A stretch of 8,692 bases of DNA, from contig JAGQQQ010000125.1 of NCBI GenBank assembly GCA_020426125.1, forward strand, positions 1-8,692, written 5' to 3'. Within the stretch, counting starts at the first letter, position 1. Every line of letters starts with the position of its first letter. Shown here one piece after another: positions 1 through 6,924 of this stretch. The stretch is from Planctomycetaceae bacterium (GTDB lineage: Bacteria; Planctomycetota; Planctomycetia; Planctomycetales; Planctomycetaceae). The notes beneath the pieces are model-generated. The model ran no database searches, was not told the origin of the DNA, and was given only the letters and a program-made list of their open reading frames with translations. The position numbers were made by a program, and so were the translations under genes.

Positions 1-2
1 GT

Positions 3-24
3 GCTCCGACTTGTCGGAGCTTTT
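3..24 (+). terminator. Probable Rho-independent terminator of an upstream + strand gene
   Basis: GCTCCGA (3-9) pairs perfectly with TCGGAGC (14-20) around a CTTG tetraloop (10-13), and the C-G closing the loop could extend the stem to 8 bp. TTTT follows directly at 21-24. A GC-rich stem with a T-run on the + strand is the form of an intrinsic terminator, here for a gene lying left of the window. Read on the minus strand there is no T-run after the stem, so it should act in one direction only. The T-run is short. Confidence 0.65.
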
Positions 25-85
25 CCTCTAACGAAACATTCGTTTCACCAAGCCGACTTCCGCGTGAATTATCGCTGCGGAGGGG

Positions 86-106
86 AAAGCGGTGACGAGT
101 CACCGC
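86..106 (-). terminator. Possible terminator of the minus-strand operon
   Basis: GCGGTGA (89-95) and TCACCGC (100-106) form a perfect 7-bp stem with a 4-base loop (96-99). On the minus strand the stem is followed by TTT and then a C-run, a weak but suitable tail. It lies about 165 bases beyond the stop codon of the last minus-strand gene, which ends at 270. It could also be a bidirectional hairpin protecting RNA ends. Confidence 0.4.
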
Positions 107-269
107 ACTCCAAAGAATCCTGTCATTTGTTCTTTCGGGGGATCCGCGACTGGGTGTTGTTCCCAAAAACGACCACCCCCCGATCGTGTTCGGTCTCCGC
201 TTGATTCCCCTGACCGGCGTTTTACCAGACAAATCCGGATCAAGGAAGCTTCTGGGCGAAGTTCTCCCA

Positions 270-548
270 TCATTCCTGGACGTCGGATAGAGCGGACAGG
301 CTCACCACGTCCGCTTTCGCAACGAACACTCGTTTCCGGTTGATGCCGATGCCGTGTCGACGAGAGTCCAGCACGTACTGTTCACGAGTCGTACTACTGT
401 CCCGCAAATCATGGACATCCGCCTCTTCCAGCACGAAATAGCTGCCATCTTCGCCGGTCAATTTTCCCAAAATGACATAGGGGCTGGCCATATCGAGAAC
501 GACAATCTCTTCGCGAAACAGACTCATCATGGCATTCACGTCTATCAT
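270..548 (-). CDS. Small conserved-looking hypothetical protein, Sm-like barrel suspected
   Basis: A 92-residue protein with no signal peptide or membrane segment. I cannot assign a function. The sequence alternates short hydrophobic strands (FREEIVVLDM, SPYVILGKL, GSYFVLEEADV) with a basic stretch (GIGINRKRVFV) and ends with KADVVSLSALSDV. That pattern resembles a small five-stranded beta barrel of the LSm or SH3-like type; this is inference from strand spacing only. It reminds me of small uncharacterised planctomycete proteins carrying a DVHDLRD-like motif. It starts 39 bases after the transglutaminase stop on the same strand and is probably the last gene of that operon. The start is uncertain: ATG at 548, or the tandem ATGs at 530 and 527 that directly precede the first predicted strand, none with a clear Shine-Dalgarno. 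Confidence 0.65.
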   Translation of the reverse strand: MIDVNAMMSLFREEIVVLDMASPYVILGKLTGEDGSYFVLEEADVHDLRDSSTTREQYVLDSRRHGIGINRKRVFVAKADVVSLSALSDVQE

Positions 549-587
549 CGCCGCGGTTCGATTTCTGCCAAGGTCACATCTGGAAAA

Positions 588-2675
588 TCAGTGGACCTCA
601 ATTGATCTCTGTGGGCAAGAAGTCAACGACATTCGGGCATCCCGCAGAGACGCCATCTCGCCTGGAGAAATATCCCGGCCTCCATATCTTAGAAGGGCAT
701 ACCGACGATACCAATCGGCGAAGGTCTCCGCGTTTGCGAATTCCGGATTCTGCGATAACCGGGATGCGAACGTGAGCCATGTCTCGGACTCCTGGCGGTG
801 GATGCCGAACCGTCGCAGATGTTGGTCCATCGATTCCCGTTCTGTCATCAACTCCTGGCAATCAGGGGGGAGCACGATCGGTTTTTTCATCGGCTTCGTC
901 ATTTTCGGACGATTGAGGAATCGAATCAGCAGTGCCAGCAGCATCGATCCCAAGACGAGGACCAACAGCGGACTCCCCAACGCGATCACCACCGGCCAGA
1001 TCAACCCTTGGCGGATGTACTCACGAATTCGCTGAGAATAGGCTGCGAGGGACTCCAGGAACTGCTGCTTGAAAGGCTTTTCCTCGGCAGCTGGTTGGCC
1101 GTCGGAAGGAGTCATCTCGACGGTCACCCAGCGATGGGTTTCGAAGTTGTACGCTTCGACCCAAGCATGGGCATGTTTGTTTCGGGCGACCCAAGTGCCA
1201 TCGACGTGATTCTTTTCGGAGACGAAAAAGCCGGTGACGTAGCGTGTCGGAACGCCGGCACACCGCAACAGGATCGCCGTCGACGTCGCGAAGTATTCGC
1301 AGGAACCCTTGCGTTCTTCCAGCAGGAACGAGACCAATCGATCTCTTGATCGGCTGAGTCCACGAGTGCCGAACAACTGATATTCAAACGAGCTGCGGAA
1401 AAACTCGCTCAGCGCCGCATGCTTCTCGGCGAATGACGTTTGCTCAGTGAACAAATTGTCAGCCAACTCGGCAACTCGCGAATCCAACCCGTCTGGTAGC
1501 TCCAGGTAACTCTCGTCCGGGGCCGGTTCGCGATAGGGGGGCTGCCCCTTGATCACGGCATAGGGAATTGTCGCGTAATCGGCGTCCCAGGTCAGAATCT
1601 GATCCTGAGATTGATTGATCGCCCGCGACGCGGTCGCCACCGCGACCGTTTCCAAAGGGGCAAACAGGTATCCGCTGAGTCGATTTTGCATCGGCCAGCA
1701 GTCCATCACCGTGGGAGAATTCGGGGGCGGATCATGAATCAGAAACACATTGTCCGACGGTCGCGGCAACGAGATCCGGGGAAACGTCGCGGCACGGACC
1801 GTTTGGGAAATCGCCCCCAGTGGTCGCCACTCTCCAATATCCCGCCAATTGCGGCCATCGAATTCCACAAAAGTCTTTCCCCGCAGCAGCCCCGGCTCCG
1901 TTGGCGAGGTCACGACGAGTGCCCGAAGCTCGTTCTGCCGCCCCCGCCGCAAACCTGAAATGTCATACAGTCCGCCGTTTCCTGAGAACCCCACGCCCGT
2001 GGACTGGTCCGCCATCCCCAACGTCTCCGTGATGACTCGTTCGAGTGTCTTTTCGTGGGTTCGGTACAGCTTGGAAAACACGACCAACCCAATCGCCGAC
2101 GCACCGAAGATTCCGGCCAGCACCCACTCACGACTCGAGAATCGCCACCGTCCGGTCCCTGCAATGAGTCGACGACAGTTTGAACCGTAGACTCCCCAAG
2201 CAGCACAGTAGCCGAAGAACAAAAGTAGCAGTGGCCACTCATTGCGAGGCAATGTTCGCATATCGCCGGTAAACACCATCCCGACGGTTGAAGCAACGAG
2301 AACCCAGATCGGCAGCAGTTCGCGGTACCTTGCTTGGAATAACGCAGACAACTGAAGAACCAAGCAGGCCGAAGCGACTTCGTGAGCGAACTCGGATTGA
2401 ATGTAGACACGATCGAACGCGAGTTGCGACTGAGCAAAGCGGAGTCGAATCAGAAAGAAAGAGACCGTCACGTAAAAGGCGGTTGGTTGATGAAAGGTTC
2501 TGAGCCATCCGAATCGCGGGGCGACCAATCCGGCGATCGCAACCGCTGAGACAAACCCTACGAAGAAACGGGACTCCATCAACAGGGCCATCGCCATGGC
2601 CTGCAAGAGAATCAACGCGACCGCCGCCGAACGCTGGACCGACGGAGTTTGCCTGAGAGATTCTGCATCCGTCAT
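588..2675 (-). CDS. Membrane transglutaminase-like protein (TgpA/DUF3488 type)
   Basis: About 695 residues. There are roughly seven membrane segments in the first 200 residues, then an extracytoplasmic region, a transglutaminase-like core at about 400-525, a membrane segment near 558-586 and a cytoplasmic tail with a DUF4129-like motif (ETWLTFASRL to ALLRYGG, about 631-666). In the core, Cys459 lies in KGSCEYFAT and His503 in KHAHAWVEAY. The third triad position, usually Asp before a T-P pair, is Glu520 (VTVEMTP). The family is thought to act on envelope proteins as a protease-like or cross-linking enzyme; the substrate is unknown. I chose ATG at 2675 over GTG at 2678 because GGGGA lies at good spacing and the start then forms a TGATG overlap with the DUF58 stop, implying translational coupling. 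The MoxR-DUF58-transglutaminase order is a conserved trio. Confidence 0.9.
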   Translation of the reverse strand: MTDAESLRQTPSVQRSAAVALILLQAMAMALLMESRFFVGFVSAVAIAGLVAPRFGWLRTFHQPTAFYVTVSFFLIRLRFAQSQLAFDRVYIQSEFAHEVASACLVLQLSALFQARYRELLPIWVLVASTVGMVFTGDMRTLPRNEWPLLLLFFGYCAAWGVYGSNCRRLIAGTGRWRFSSREWVLAGIFGASAIGLVVFSKLYRTHEKTLERVITETLGMADQSTGVGFSGNGGLYDISGLRRGRQNELRALVVTSPTEPGLLRGKTFVEFDGRNWRDIGEWRPLGAISQTVRAATFPRISLPRPSDNVFLIHDPPPNSPTVMDCWPMQNRLSGYLFAPLETVAVATASRAINQSQDQILTWDADYATIPYAVIKGQPPYREPAPDESYLELPDGLDSRVAELADNLFTEQTSFAEKHAALSEFFRSSFEYQLFGTRGLSRSRDRLVSFLLEERKGSCEYFATSTAILLRCAGVPTRYVTGFFVSEKNHVDGTWVARNKHAHAWVEAYNFETHRWVTVEMTPSDGQPAAEEKPFKQQFLESLAAYSQRIREYIRQGLIWPVVIALGSPLLVLVLGSMLLALLIRFLNRPKMTKPMKKPIVLPPDCQELMTERESMDQHLRRFGIHRQESETWLTFASRLSQNPEFANAETFADWYRRYALLRYGGRDISPGEMASLRDARMSLTSCPQRSIEVH

Positions 2676-3922
2676 CACAGTTCCCCGACCGTTCCCGATG
2701 TGACCTGCTTCGGGGAGAGTCGCGTCAAGTCTTCACTCTCCGGGAAGGGAAGCAAGGTTTCGTGATCACGAATCAGCACCACACGTGCGTGACACCCATT
2801 CTCCTGAACAAGTTGAACAAACTCTTCCCGGGTTTTATCCCAGTCCAGAAACACACAAATGACCGACGCGATTGACTCCAGCGATTCCGCGATGACCGGA
2901 GACACCTTCTCCAGGGGATCGTGGTCCGTCGCTTCCACGGCCGCGAGGATCTCCAAAACGGCATCGCTTTCGAGTTGGTCGCCGGATGCCGTCTGAAACA
3001 GAAAGAGATCCGGGCCGGCCGCAAAGAGATCGATGATCGACTCCGTCTGCCGCAGGTGAACCGCCAATGCCGCCGTCAGACTGACCGCCGCCTCAACCGC
3101 CGCGAGCCCCTGCCTCCGCCGACGCCGCGATCGGTCACTGATCCAGGTATCTAAGACCAAAGCAACACGTGAGCAAAACTCATCCTGATATTCTCGAACG
3201 ACTGGCTTGCCAACTCGAGCCCATGCCCGGAAGTCCAGTCGTCGCACCGGTTCTCCAGAAACGTATTCGCGATTCCCCACATATTCGGGAGGATGGCCAG
3301 TGCGGGTTTCCACTAGAATTCCCCCGTTCTGAAAACGCCGCGAGACGGGAACTTCCAGCCGTTCTAAGGGAGTGTACTTCGGGAAGACCGTGATTCTGGG
3401 AAAGCGAATTCGCGCTGAGCCAAACCGCATCAGATTCAAGGGAAACGTGCTGTGCACACTCAGGCTGGGAAGCAAATATTCCCCTCGCCTTCCAATCCTC
3501 AACCGGACTGGCAGGTGCGCGGTCTCTCCCGACTTCAATTCACGGAGATAGTCACGAGGATTGAGGTGTTCTACTCCACGCGGGAGAACCATGAACGCAG
3601 TCATGATGTCGTACGCGGGGAAGTAGCCTTTGTTGGTCACTTTCAGAGACCCCGTGATCTCATCTCCTTCTCCGGCGTGTGAAGGCAGCCATCCGGTCAC
3701 CTCAAGAGAGGGGCGATAGACCCACCCAACCGTCTCCGCAATGCCGAACAGCGAGACGATGCCGAAAAAGAGCTGATAGATCGGAATTTCGACCGTGATC
3801 GAACCTAATGCGCTAAGAAAGATGAAGAACGCAGCGACCCGACCAAGCGGAGTCATTTTGAATCCGAGTCGGAACGGCAGCTTCTGATGTCGAGAGTTCT
3901 TGGCAGCCATCTCAAGGGGCAT
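2675..3922 (-). CDS. DUF58 family protein with degenerate VWA-like domain
   Basis: A 415-residue protein. Two hydrophobic segments (about 29-47 and 49-68) probably anchor it in the membrane, followed by a beta-rich middle part. The DUF58 signature is at 217-247 (GNREYVSGEPVRRLDFRAWA followed by GKPVVREYQDE). A von Willebrand A-like fold begins at about 252 (VALVLDTWIS). The metal site motif DxSxS is imperfect here, reading D-T-W-I-S, so metal-dependent ligand binding may be lost. DUF58 proteins are typically encoded next to MoxR ATPases and are considered their partners or substrates. The start lies 51 bases after the MoxR stop, and the stop overlaps the transglutaminase start. ATG at 3910 (residue 5) is an alternative start; neither has a strong ribosome-binding site. 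Confidence 0.9.
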   Translation of the reverse strand: MPLEMAAKNSRHQKLPFRLGFKMTPLGRVAAFFIFLSALGSITVEIPIYQLFFGIVSLFGIAETVGWVYRPSLEVTGWLPSHAGEGDEITGSLKVTNKGYFPAYDIMTAFMVLPRGVEHLNPRDYLRELKSGETAHLPVRLRIGRRGEYLLPSLSVHSTFPLNLMRFGSARIRFPRITVFPKYTPLERLEVPVSRRFQNGGILVETRTGHPPEYVGNREYVSGEPVRRLDFRAWARVGKPVVREYQDEFCSRVALVLDTWISDRSRRRRRQGLAAVEAAVSLTAALAVHLRQTESIIDLFAAGPDLFLFQTASGDQLESDAVLEILAAVEATDHDPLEKVSPVIAESLESIASVICVFLDWDKTREEFVQLVQENGCHARVVLIRDHETLLPFPESEDLTRLSPKQVTSGTVGEL

Positions 3923-3973
3923 TCACGGGAAACAATTCTGAGAACTTCGTGATGTGGCTCCACTTCTCGGACA

Positions 3974-4987
3974 CTACGCGGGAATCGCCTGCAATGCCAC
4001 GATCTCCTCGATGATCTGAGGCTTGCTGACACCGGCGTACTTGGCTTTGGGAGTGAGTACGAGTCGGTGAGCCAGGACGTGAGACGCCATTCGCTGAACA
4101 TCATCCGGTTGGACATGGTCCCGGCCCGCCAGGAATGCCGCCGCCTGCACCGCCCGGAAGAACATCAAGGATCCCCGGGGACTGACTCCCAGCTTGAGCA
4201 ACTCGTGCTCGCGCGTCTTACCAACAAGTTCCACGATATACGCCGCGATGCTGCGATCCAGACGAACATGCCGAATCGCGTTTTGAATGTCCCGCACGTC
4301 ATCCAGCTTAAGAACGGGTTCGAGTTCATCGATCGGTCGGGTCACCATCCGGTCGTAAAGAATCTCGATCTCCATTTCCGGATCGGGATAGCCGACCGCG
4401 AGTTGGACAAGAAACCGGTCGAGCTGCGCCTCCGGCAACGGGTAGGTTCCATGAAAATCGACGGGGTTCTGCGTCGCGAGCACGAGAAACGGCTGCGGCA
4501 AATGGTGTCGGACCCCTTCGATGGTGACCTGACCTTCACTCATCGCTTCGAGAAGCGCCGACTGTGTTCTCGGCGAAGCGCGATTAATTTCGTCGGCCAG
4601 CAGCACGCTGCAAAAGATGGGACCTTTCTTGAACGTAAAGGTCGCTTCCCCCGCGTTGTAAATCGAAGAACCAAGAATGTCCGATGGCAACAGATCGGGG
4701 GTAAACTGGATGCGGCGAAACTCCGCGTCGAGAGATCGGGAGAGGGCCTTCGCCAGAGTGGTCTTCCCCACCCCCGGAACATCTTCCATCAAGATGGAGC
4801 CCCCCGCGAACAGGGCAGTCATAAGAATGTCGATTGTGTCATCTTTGCCGCGAATGACCGTCGACAAGTTTCTGCGAAGTATTCCGATCTGATTGCGATA
4901 CCCTTGCAGCCTTTCCACCAATTCCGGGGAGGGCTGTGCGTGTTCAGAGGCCACCGCCGGTTGATCGGATTTGGCGGGAGTGTCCAT
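3974..4987 (-). CDS. MoxR-family AAA+ ATPase
   Basis: Cytoplasmic ATPase of the MoxR group, thought to act as a chaperone that assembles or activates VWA/DUF58 partner proteins. Numbered from ATG at 4987 (337 residues, a usual length for the family), the Walker A motif EDVPGVGKTT is at about 68-77, Walker B LLADEINRA at 129-137, sensor 1 ATQNP at 171-175 and the sensor 2 motif SPRGSL at 269-274. All key ATPase residues are present. The frame extends upstream to TTG at 5062, but that start has no Shine-Dalgarno and would add 25 residues unlike the family; GTG at 4993 is another option. This is the first gene of the minus-strand operon, followed 51 bases later by DUF58. A candidate promoter lies at 5197-5224. 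Confidence 0.92.
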   Translation of the reverse strand: MDTPAKSDQPAVASEHAQPSPELVERLQGYRNQIGILRRNLSTVIRGKDDTIDILMTALFAGGSILMEDVPGVGKTTLAKALSRSLDAEFRRIQFTPDLLPSDILGSSIYNAGEATFTFKKGPIFCSVLLADEINRASPRTQSALLEAMSEGQVTIEGVRHHLPQPFLVLATQNPVDFHGTYPLPEAQLDRFLVQLAVGYPDPEMEIEILYDRMVTRPIDELEPVLKLDDVRDIQNAIRHVRLDRSIAAYIVELVGKTREHELLKLGVSPRGSLMFFRAVQAAAFLAGRDHVQPDDVQRMASHVLAHRLVLTPKAKYAGVSKPQIIEEIVALQAIPA

Positions 4988-5110
4988 CTGCACCGATTCG
5001 AACCTTGCTGAAAATTGTGTCGGAAGAAGTCCCGTCAATTCATCGAAAAGGAGTCTTTTCAAGGGGATTTCGACGCCGAAGTCAATTTCGGTGAAACGAG
5101 ACCATCGCTT

Positions 5111-5156
5111 GGGATCCCCATGGGACTACGAGTCCCTACGCAATTCCGTGGGGACT
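5111..5156 (+). repeat. Palindrome cluster with two mutually exclusive hairpins
   Basis: In sequence: GGGATCCC (5111-5118), CCCATGGG (5117-5124), then GGGACT-ACG-AGTCCC (5122-5136). The same AGTCCC arm can instead pair downstream: AGTCCCTACG (5131-5140) with CGTGGGGACT (5147-5156), a 10-bp stem with a 6-base loop. That longer stem includes one G-T wobble when read as + strand RNA; on the minus strand the same position is an A-C mismatch. The two pairings compete for one arm. Function is unknown; possibilities are RNA switching, a protein-binding site, or chance. Confidence 0.5.
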
Positions 5157-5196
5157 TGTTGAAGGGCTTTCTCCTATCTCATCACCGAGGGATTGG

Positions 5197-5224
5197 AGTG
5201 TAACACGCCCCCGGAAGATCACAA
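5197..5224 (-). promoter_or_regulatory. Candidate sigma-70-type promoter for the MoxR operon
   Basis: Reading the minus strand, TTGTGA (5219-5224) is followed after 16 bases by TACACT (5197-5202), preceded by TG one base upstream as in extended -10 promoters. Each hexamer matches 4 of 6 consensus positions. It points toward the MoxR gene, with a predicted start near 5190. Bacterial promoter consensus is only a rough guide in planctomycetes. Confidence 0.35.
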
Positions 5225-5267
5225 TTCGGCCAAGGACTTCGCCTCGTGAATGAATTTGCAAGTTTTT

Positions 5268-5295
5268 GAAAGAAGTTGATTGAAATCAATGGAAA
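5268..5295 (+). promoter_or_regulatory. Candidate operator for the DeoR-type regulator
   Basis: TTGATT-GA-AATCAA (5276-5289) is a perfect 6-2-6 inverted repeat, and GAAA occurs three times, at 5268-5271, 5282-5285 and 5292-5295. Several DeoR-family repressors recognise short repeats containing TTTC/GAAA. The site lies 60-80 bases before the regulator's preferred start and would overlap any promoter here, consistent with autorepression. The link is inferred from position and pattern only. Confidence 0.35.
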
Positions 5296-5349
5296 CAAAT
5301 GCCACAATTCTTGGGGTTCCAGGAAAGGCAGACAGTTTCGGAGAAGTGG

Positions 5350-6105
5350 ATGCTTCTTGACCAAAGACGGGACATAATCCTTGAACTTATTGAACGAAAA
5401 GGATTTGTGTCTCTTAAAGATCTTTCAGAGCAGTCACGTGCGAGTGAGTCAACCGTTCGACGGGATCTGGAATATCTTGAAACAATTGGTCAGATTCGAC
5501 GGACTCGCGGAGGAGCCGCATACGTCGGCGAGACGCTGACCGGTTTCGATGACCGACGGGCGCTCTCCTCCAAAGAGAAGCAGCGGATCGGTCGCAGAGT
5601 CGCCGAACTGATCGGAGCGAGTGAGACAATTATCCTCGATGGGGGAACAACAACCCTGGAGGTCGCGAAAAACCTCGGCGGAAACTCGTTGCAAGTCGTG
5701 ACGAATTCCTTGCCGATCGCGAACCATCTCGTCGGGGTGTCCGACGTCGAGTTGGTTTTTGTCGGGGGATACCTGTATCCCAAAACGGGAGTCGTCCTGG
5801 GAGATTTGACCGTCGCGGCTCTACAGCAGATTCACGCCCGCCGTCTCATCATGGGAGTCGGCGGAATCACGGAACAGGGCTTATTCAATTCAAATTCGCT
5901 GCTCGTGGAGACCGAGCGGCAGATGATGGCTTCGGCGGACGAGGTCATTGTCGTTGCGGACAGTACAAAGTTCGGTCATTCCGAACTGGTCCGACTCTGT
6001 GGCTTGGATGCCGTGCATCGGTTGGTTGTGGATACGGGGTTGTCCCCAGTGTGGCGGCAGCGCCTGCAAGACTACGGCATAGACGTGATCGTGGCCGATG
6101 AATAG
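5350..6105 (+). CDS. DeoR-family transcriptional repressor of the BMC operon
   Basis: A 251-residue regulator with an N-terminal helix-turn-helix (about residues 21-45, with the diagnostic STVRRDLEYL and then RTRGGAAY) and a C-terminal sugar-phosphate sensing domain of the DeoRC type (DGGTTTLEVAKNL at 97-109, VTNSLPIA at 118-124, VADSTKFG near 202-209). The family represses sugar-use operons and releases DNA on binding a phosphorylated sugar intermediate. Here the ligand could be a product of fucose or rhamnose breakdown; this is inferred from the neighbours. I chose ATG at 5350: GGAG lies 6 bases before it and the protein then has family length. The in-frame ATG at 5299 would add 17 residues. 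It is the first gene of the BMC operon, 41 bases before pduL. Confidence 0.9.
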   Translation: MLLDQRRDIILELIERKGFVSLKDLSEQSRASESTVRRDLEYLETIGQIRRTRGGAAYVGETLTGFDDRRALSSKEKQRIGRRVAELIGASETIILDGGTTTLEVAKNLGGNSLQVVTNSLPIANHLVGVSDVELVFVGGYLYPKTGVVLGDLTVAALQQIHARRLIMGVGGITEQGLFNSNSLLVETERQMMASADEVIVVADSTKFGHSELVRLCGLDAVHRLVVDTGLSPVWRQRLQDYGIDVIVADE

Positions 6106-6146
6106 GCCGCATCCGGAAAAGAAGACATAGAGAAAGGTCCACGTTC

Positions 6147-6857
6147 ATGGCGATTGATGTCGCAGGAATCTCGCGTGAGCAGGTCGAACAGGTTGTTCGA
6201 TCAGTGTTGCTTCGGCAGTTGAGTGGCAAGCCCGCTGTTGATCACAAACCCAATCCGCTCGTGGTCAACATTTCAGCCCGCCATTGCCATTTGACGGATG
6301 ACCACATCGAAATTCTGTTCGGCAAAGGGCACACACTCACGCCCCAGAAGTGGCTCTACCAGGAAGGCTACTACGCGGCCGAAGAAACGGTCGCCATCGT
6401 TGGCCCCCGCCGACGAATGCTTCCCGAGGTCCGGGTCCTGGGACCATCTCGCGGAGCCTCGCAAGTGGAACTCGCTTTCACAGACGCGATCTCGCTGGGA
6501 CTCGACTTGCCGGTCCGGATCAGCGGCGATGTTCAAGGGACCCCCGGTTGCCTGATTGTTGGCCCCAAAGGAAGCCTCGAACTTCGCGAGGGCGTCATTC
6601 GTGCCATGCGGCACGTGCACATGTCCCCTGCGGATATGGCTCACTTCGGCGTCAAGAATGGCGAGCCGATGCAACTCAAAGTGGAATCTCCCGGTTGTAC
6701 GACCGTACTCGATAACCTCGTTGTTCGAGGCGGAGACGACAAGATTAAGCTGGAAGTCCATCTCGATACGGACGAAGGCAACGCCGTCAACCTGCCGAAT
6801 GCGACGAAGGTCGATCTGTTGAAACAATCCGGTGGCTCCTGCGGCTGCCGGAAGTGA
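6147..6857 (+). CDS. pduL: PduL-type phosphate acyltransferase, BMC-targeted
   Basis: PduL exchanges CoA for phosphate on an acyl group (acyl-CoA + Pi to acyl-phosphate + CoA), recycling CoA inside the microcompartment lumen. The 236-residue protein has two tandem beta-barrel domains. The putative metal ligands are His46 and His48 (SARHCHLT), Glu108 (SQVELAF), His156 and His158 (RHVHMS) and His205 (LEVHLD). They match in type and position the two-zinc site known from Rhodopseudomonas palustris PduL. Residues 3-25 form an amphipathic helix followed by a Pro-rich linker, the form of an encapsulation peptide. The tail ends in SCGCRK, two cysteines whose role I do not know. A GAAAGG ribosome-binding site precedes the ATG. 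A hairpin begins directly after the stop codon. Confidence 0.94.
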   Translation: MAIDVAGISREQVEQVVRSVLLRQLSGKPAVDHKPNPLVVNISARHCHLTDDHIEILFGKGHTLTPQKWLYQEGYYAAEETVAIVGPRRRMLPEVRVLGPSRGASQVELAFTDAISLGLDLPVRISGDVQGTPGCLIVGPKGSLELREGVIRAMRHVHMSPADMAHFGVKNGEPMQLKVESPGCTTVLDNLVVRGGDDKIKLEVHLDTDEGNAVNLPNATKVDLLKQSGGSCGCRK

Positions 6858-6876
6858 CGTTTCGACTTGCGAAACG
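6858..6876 (+). other. Intercistronic hairpin directly after the pduL stop codon
   Basis: CGTTTCG (6858-6864) and CGAAACG (6870-6876) form a perfect 7-bp stem with a 5-base loop, starting at the base after the TGA. There is no T-run, so it is not a standard terminator. It could stabilise or process the mRNA between pduL and the first shell gene, whose product is needed in far larger amounts. Confidence 0.5.
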
Positions 6877-6924
6877 CCCATCCCCACAATTCATCCAAAC
6901 CCTCTTTACTGGAGAACCTGACCC

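Larger units (their letters stand above)
1..269. other. Left-end non-coding region with two hairpins
   Basis: I see no credible gene here. The open frames that cross the region lack a ribosome-binding site, resemble no family, and run through the hairpins. It contains a 7-8 bp hairpin followed by a T-run (3-24) and a second hairpin (89-106), each annotated separately. It looks like the space between two convergent transcription units: one outside the window on the left and the minus-strand operon ending at 270. Confidence 0.6.
4988..5349. other. Divergent regulatory spacer between the MoxR operon and the BMC operon
   Basis: No gene is supported here. The spacer separates two divergent operons and holds a candidate minus-strand promoter (5197-5224), a cluster of palindromes (5111-5156) and a candidate operator for the DeoR-type regulator (5268-5295). 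If the promoter is right, the MoxR mRNA has a leader of about 200 bases containing the palindrome cluster. I found no fully convincing sigma-70 promoter for the + strand. The best is a TTGCAA at 5256-5261 with TGAAAT at 5281-5286, whose 19-base spacing is too long to be confident. Confidence 0.6.

Noticed and set aside
1..204. 67-codon frame on the + strand at the left edge
   Set aside because: It begins at a GTG inside the terminator-like hairpin, has no ribosome-binding site and shows no family features.
4067..5011. Long open frame of 314 codons on the + strand
   Set aside because: It lies opposite the MoxR gene, whose Walker A, Walker B and sensor motifs are all intact on the minus strand. 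The + strand translation is rich in Arg and His and shows no domain, as expected of an antisense shadow.
4988..5062. N-terminal extension of MoxR to TTG at 5062
   Set aside because: There is no Shine-Dalgarno before the TTG, and the extra 25 residues do not resemble MoxR N-termini; ATG at 4987 gives the usual length.
6273..6887. Open frame of 204 codons on the minus strand opposite pduL
   Set aside because: The + strand protein keeps the putative PduL metal ligands and family order, and the minus frame shows no recognisable motif or ribosome-binding site.
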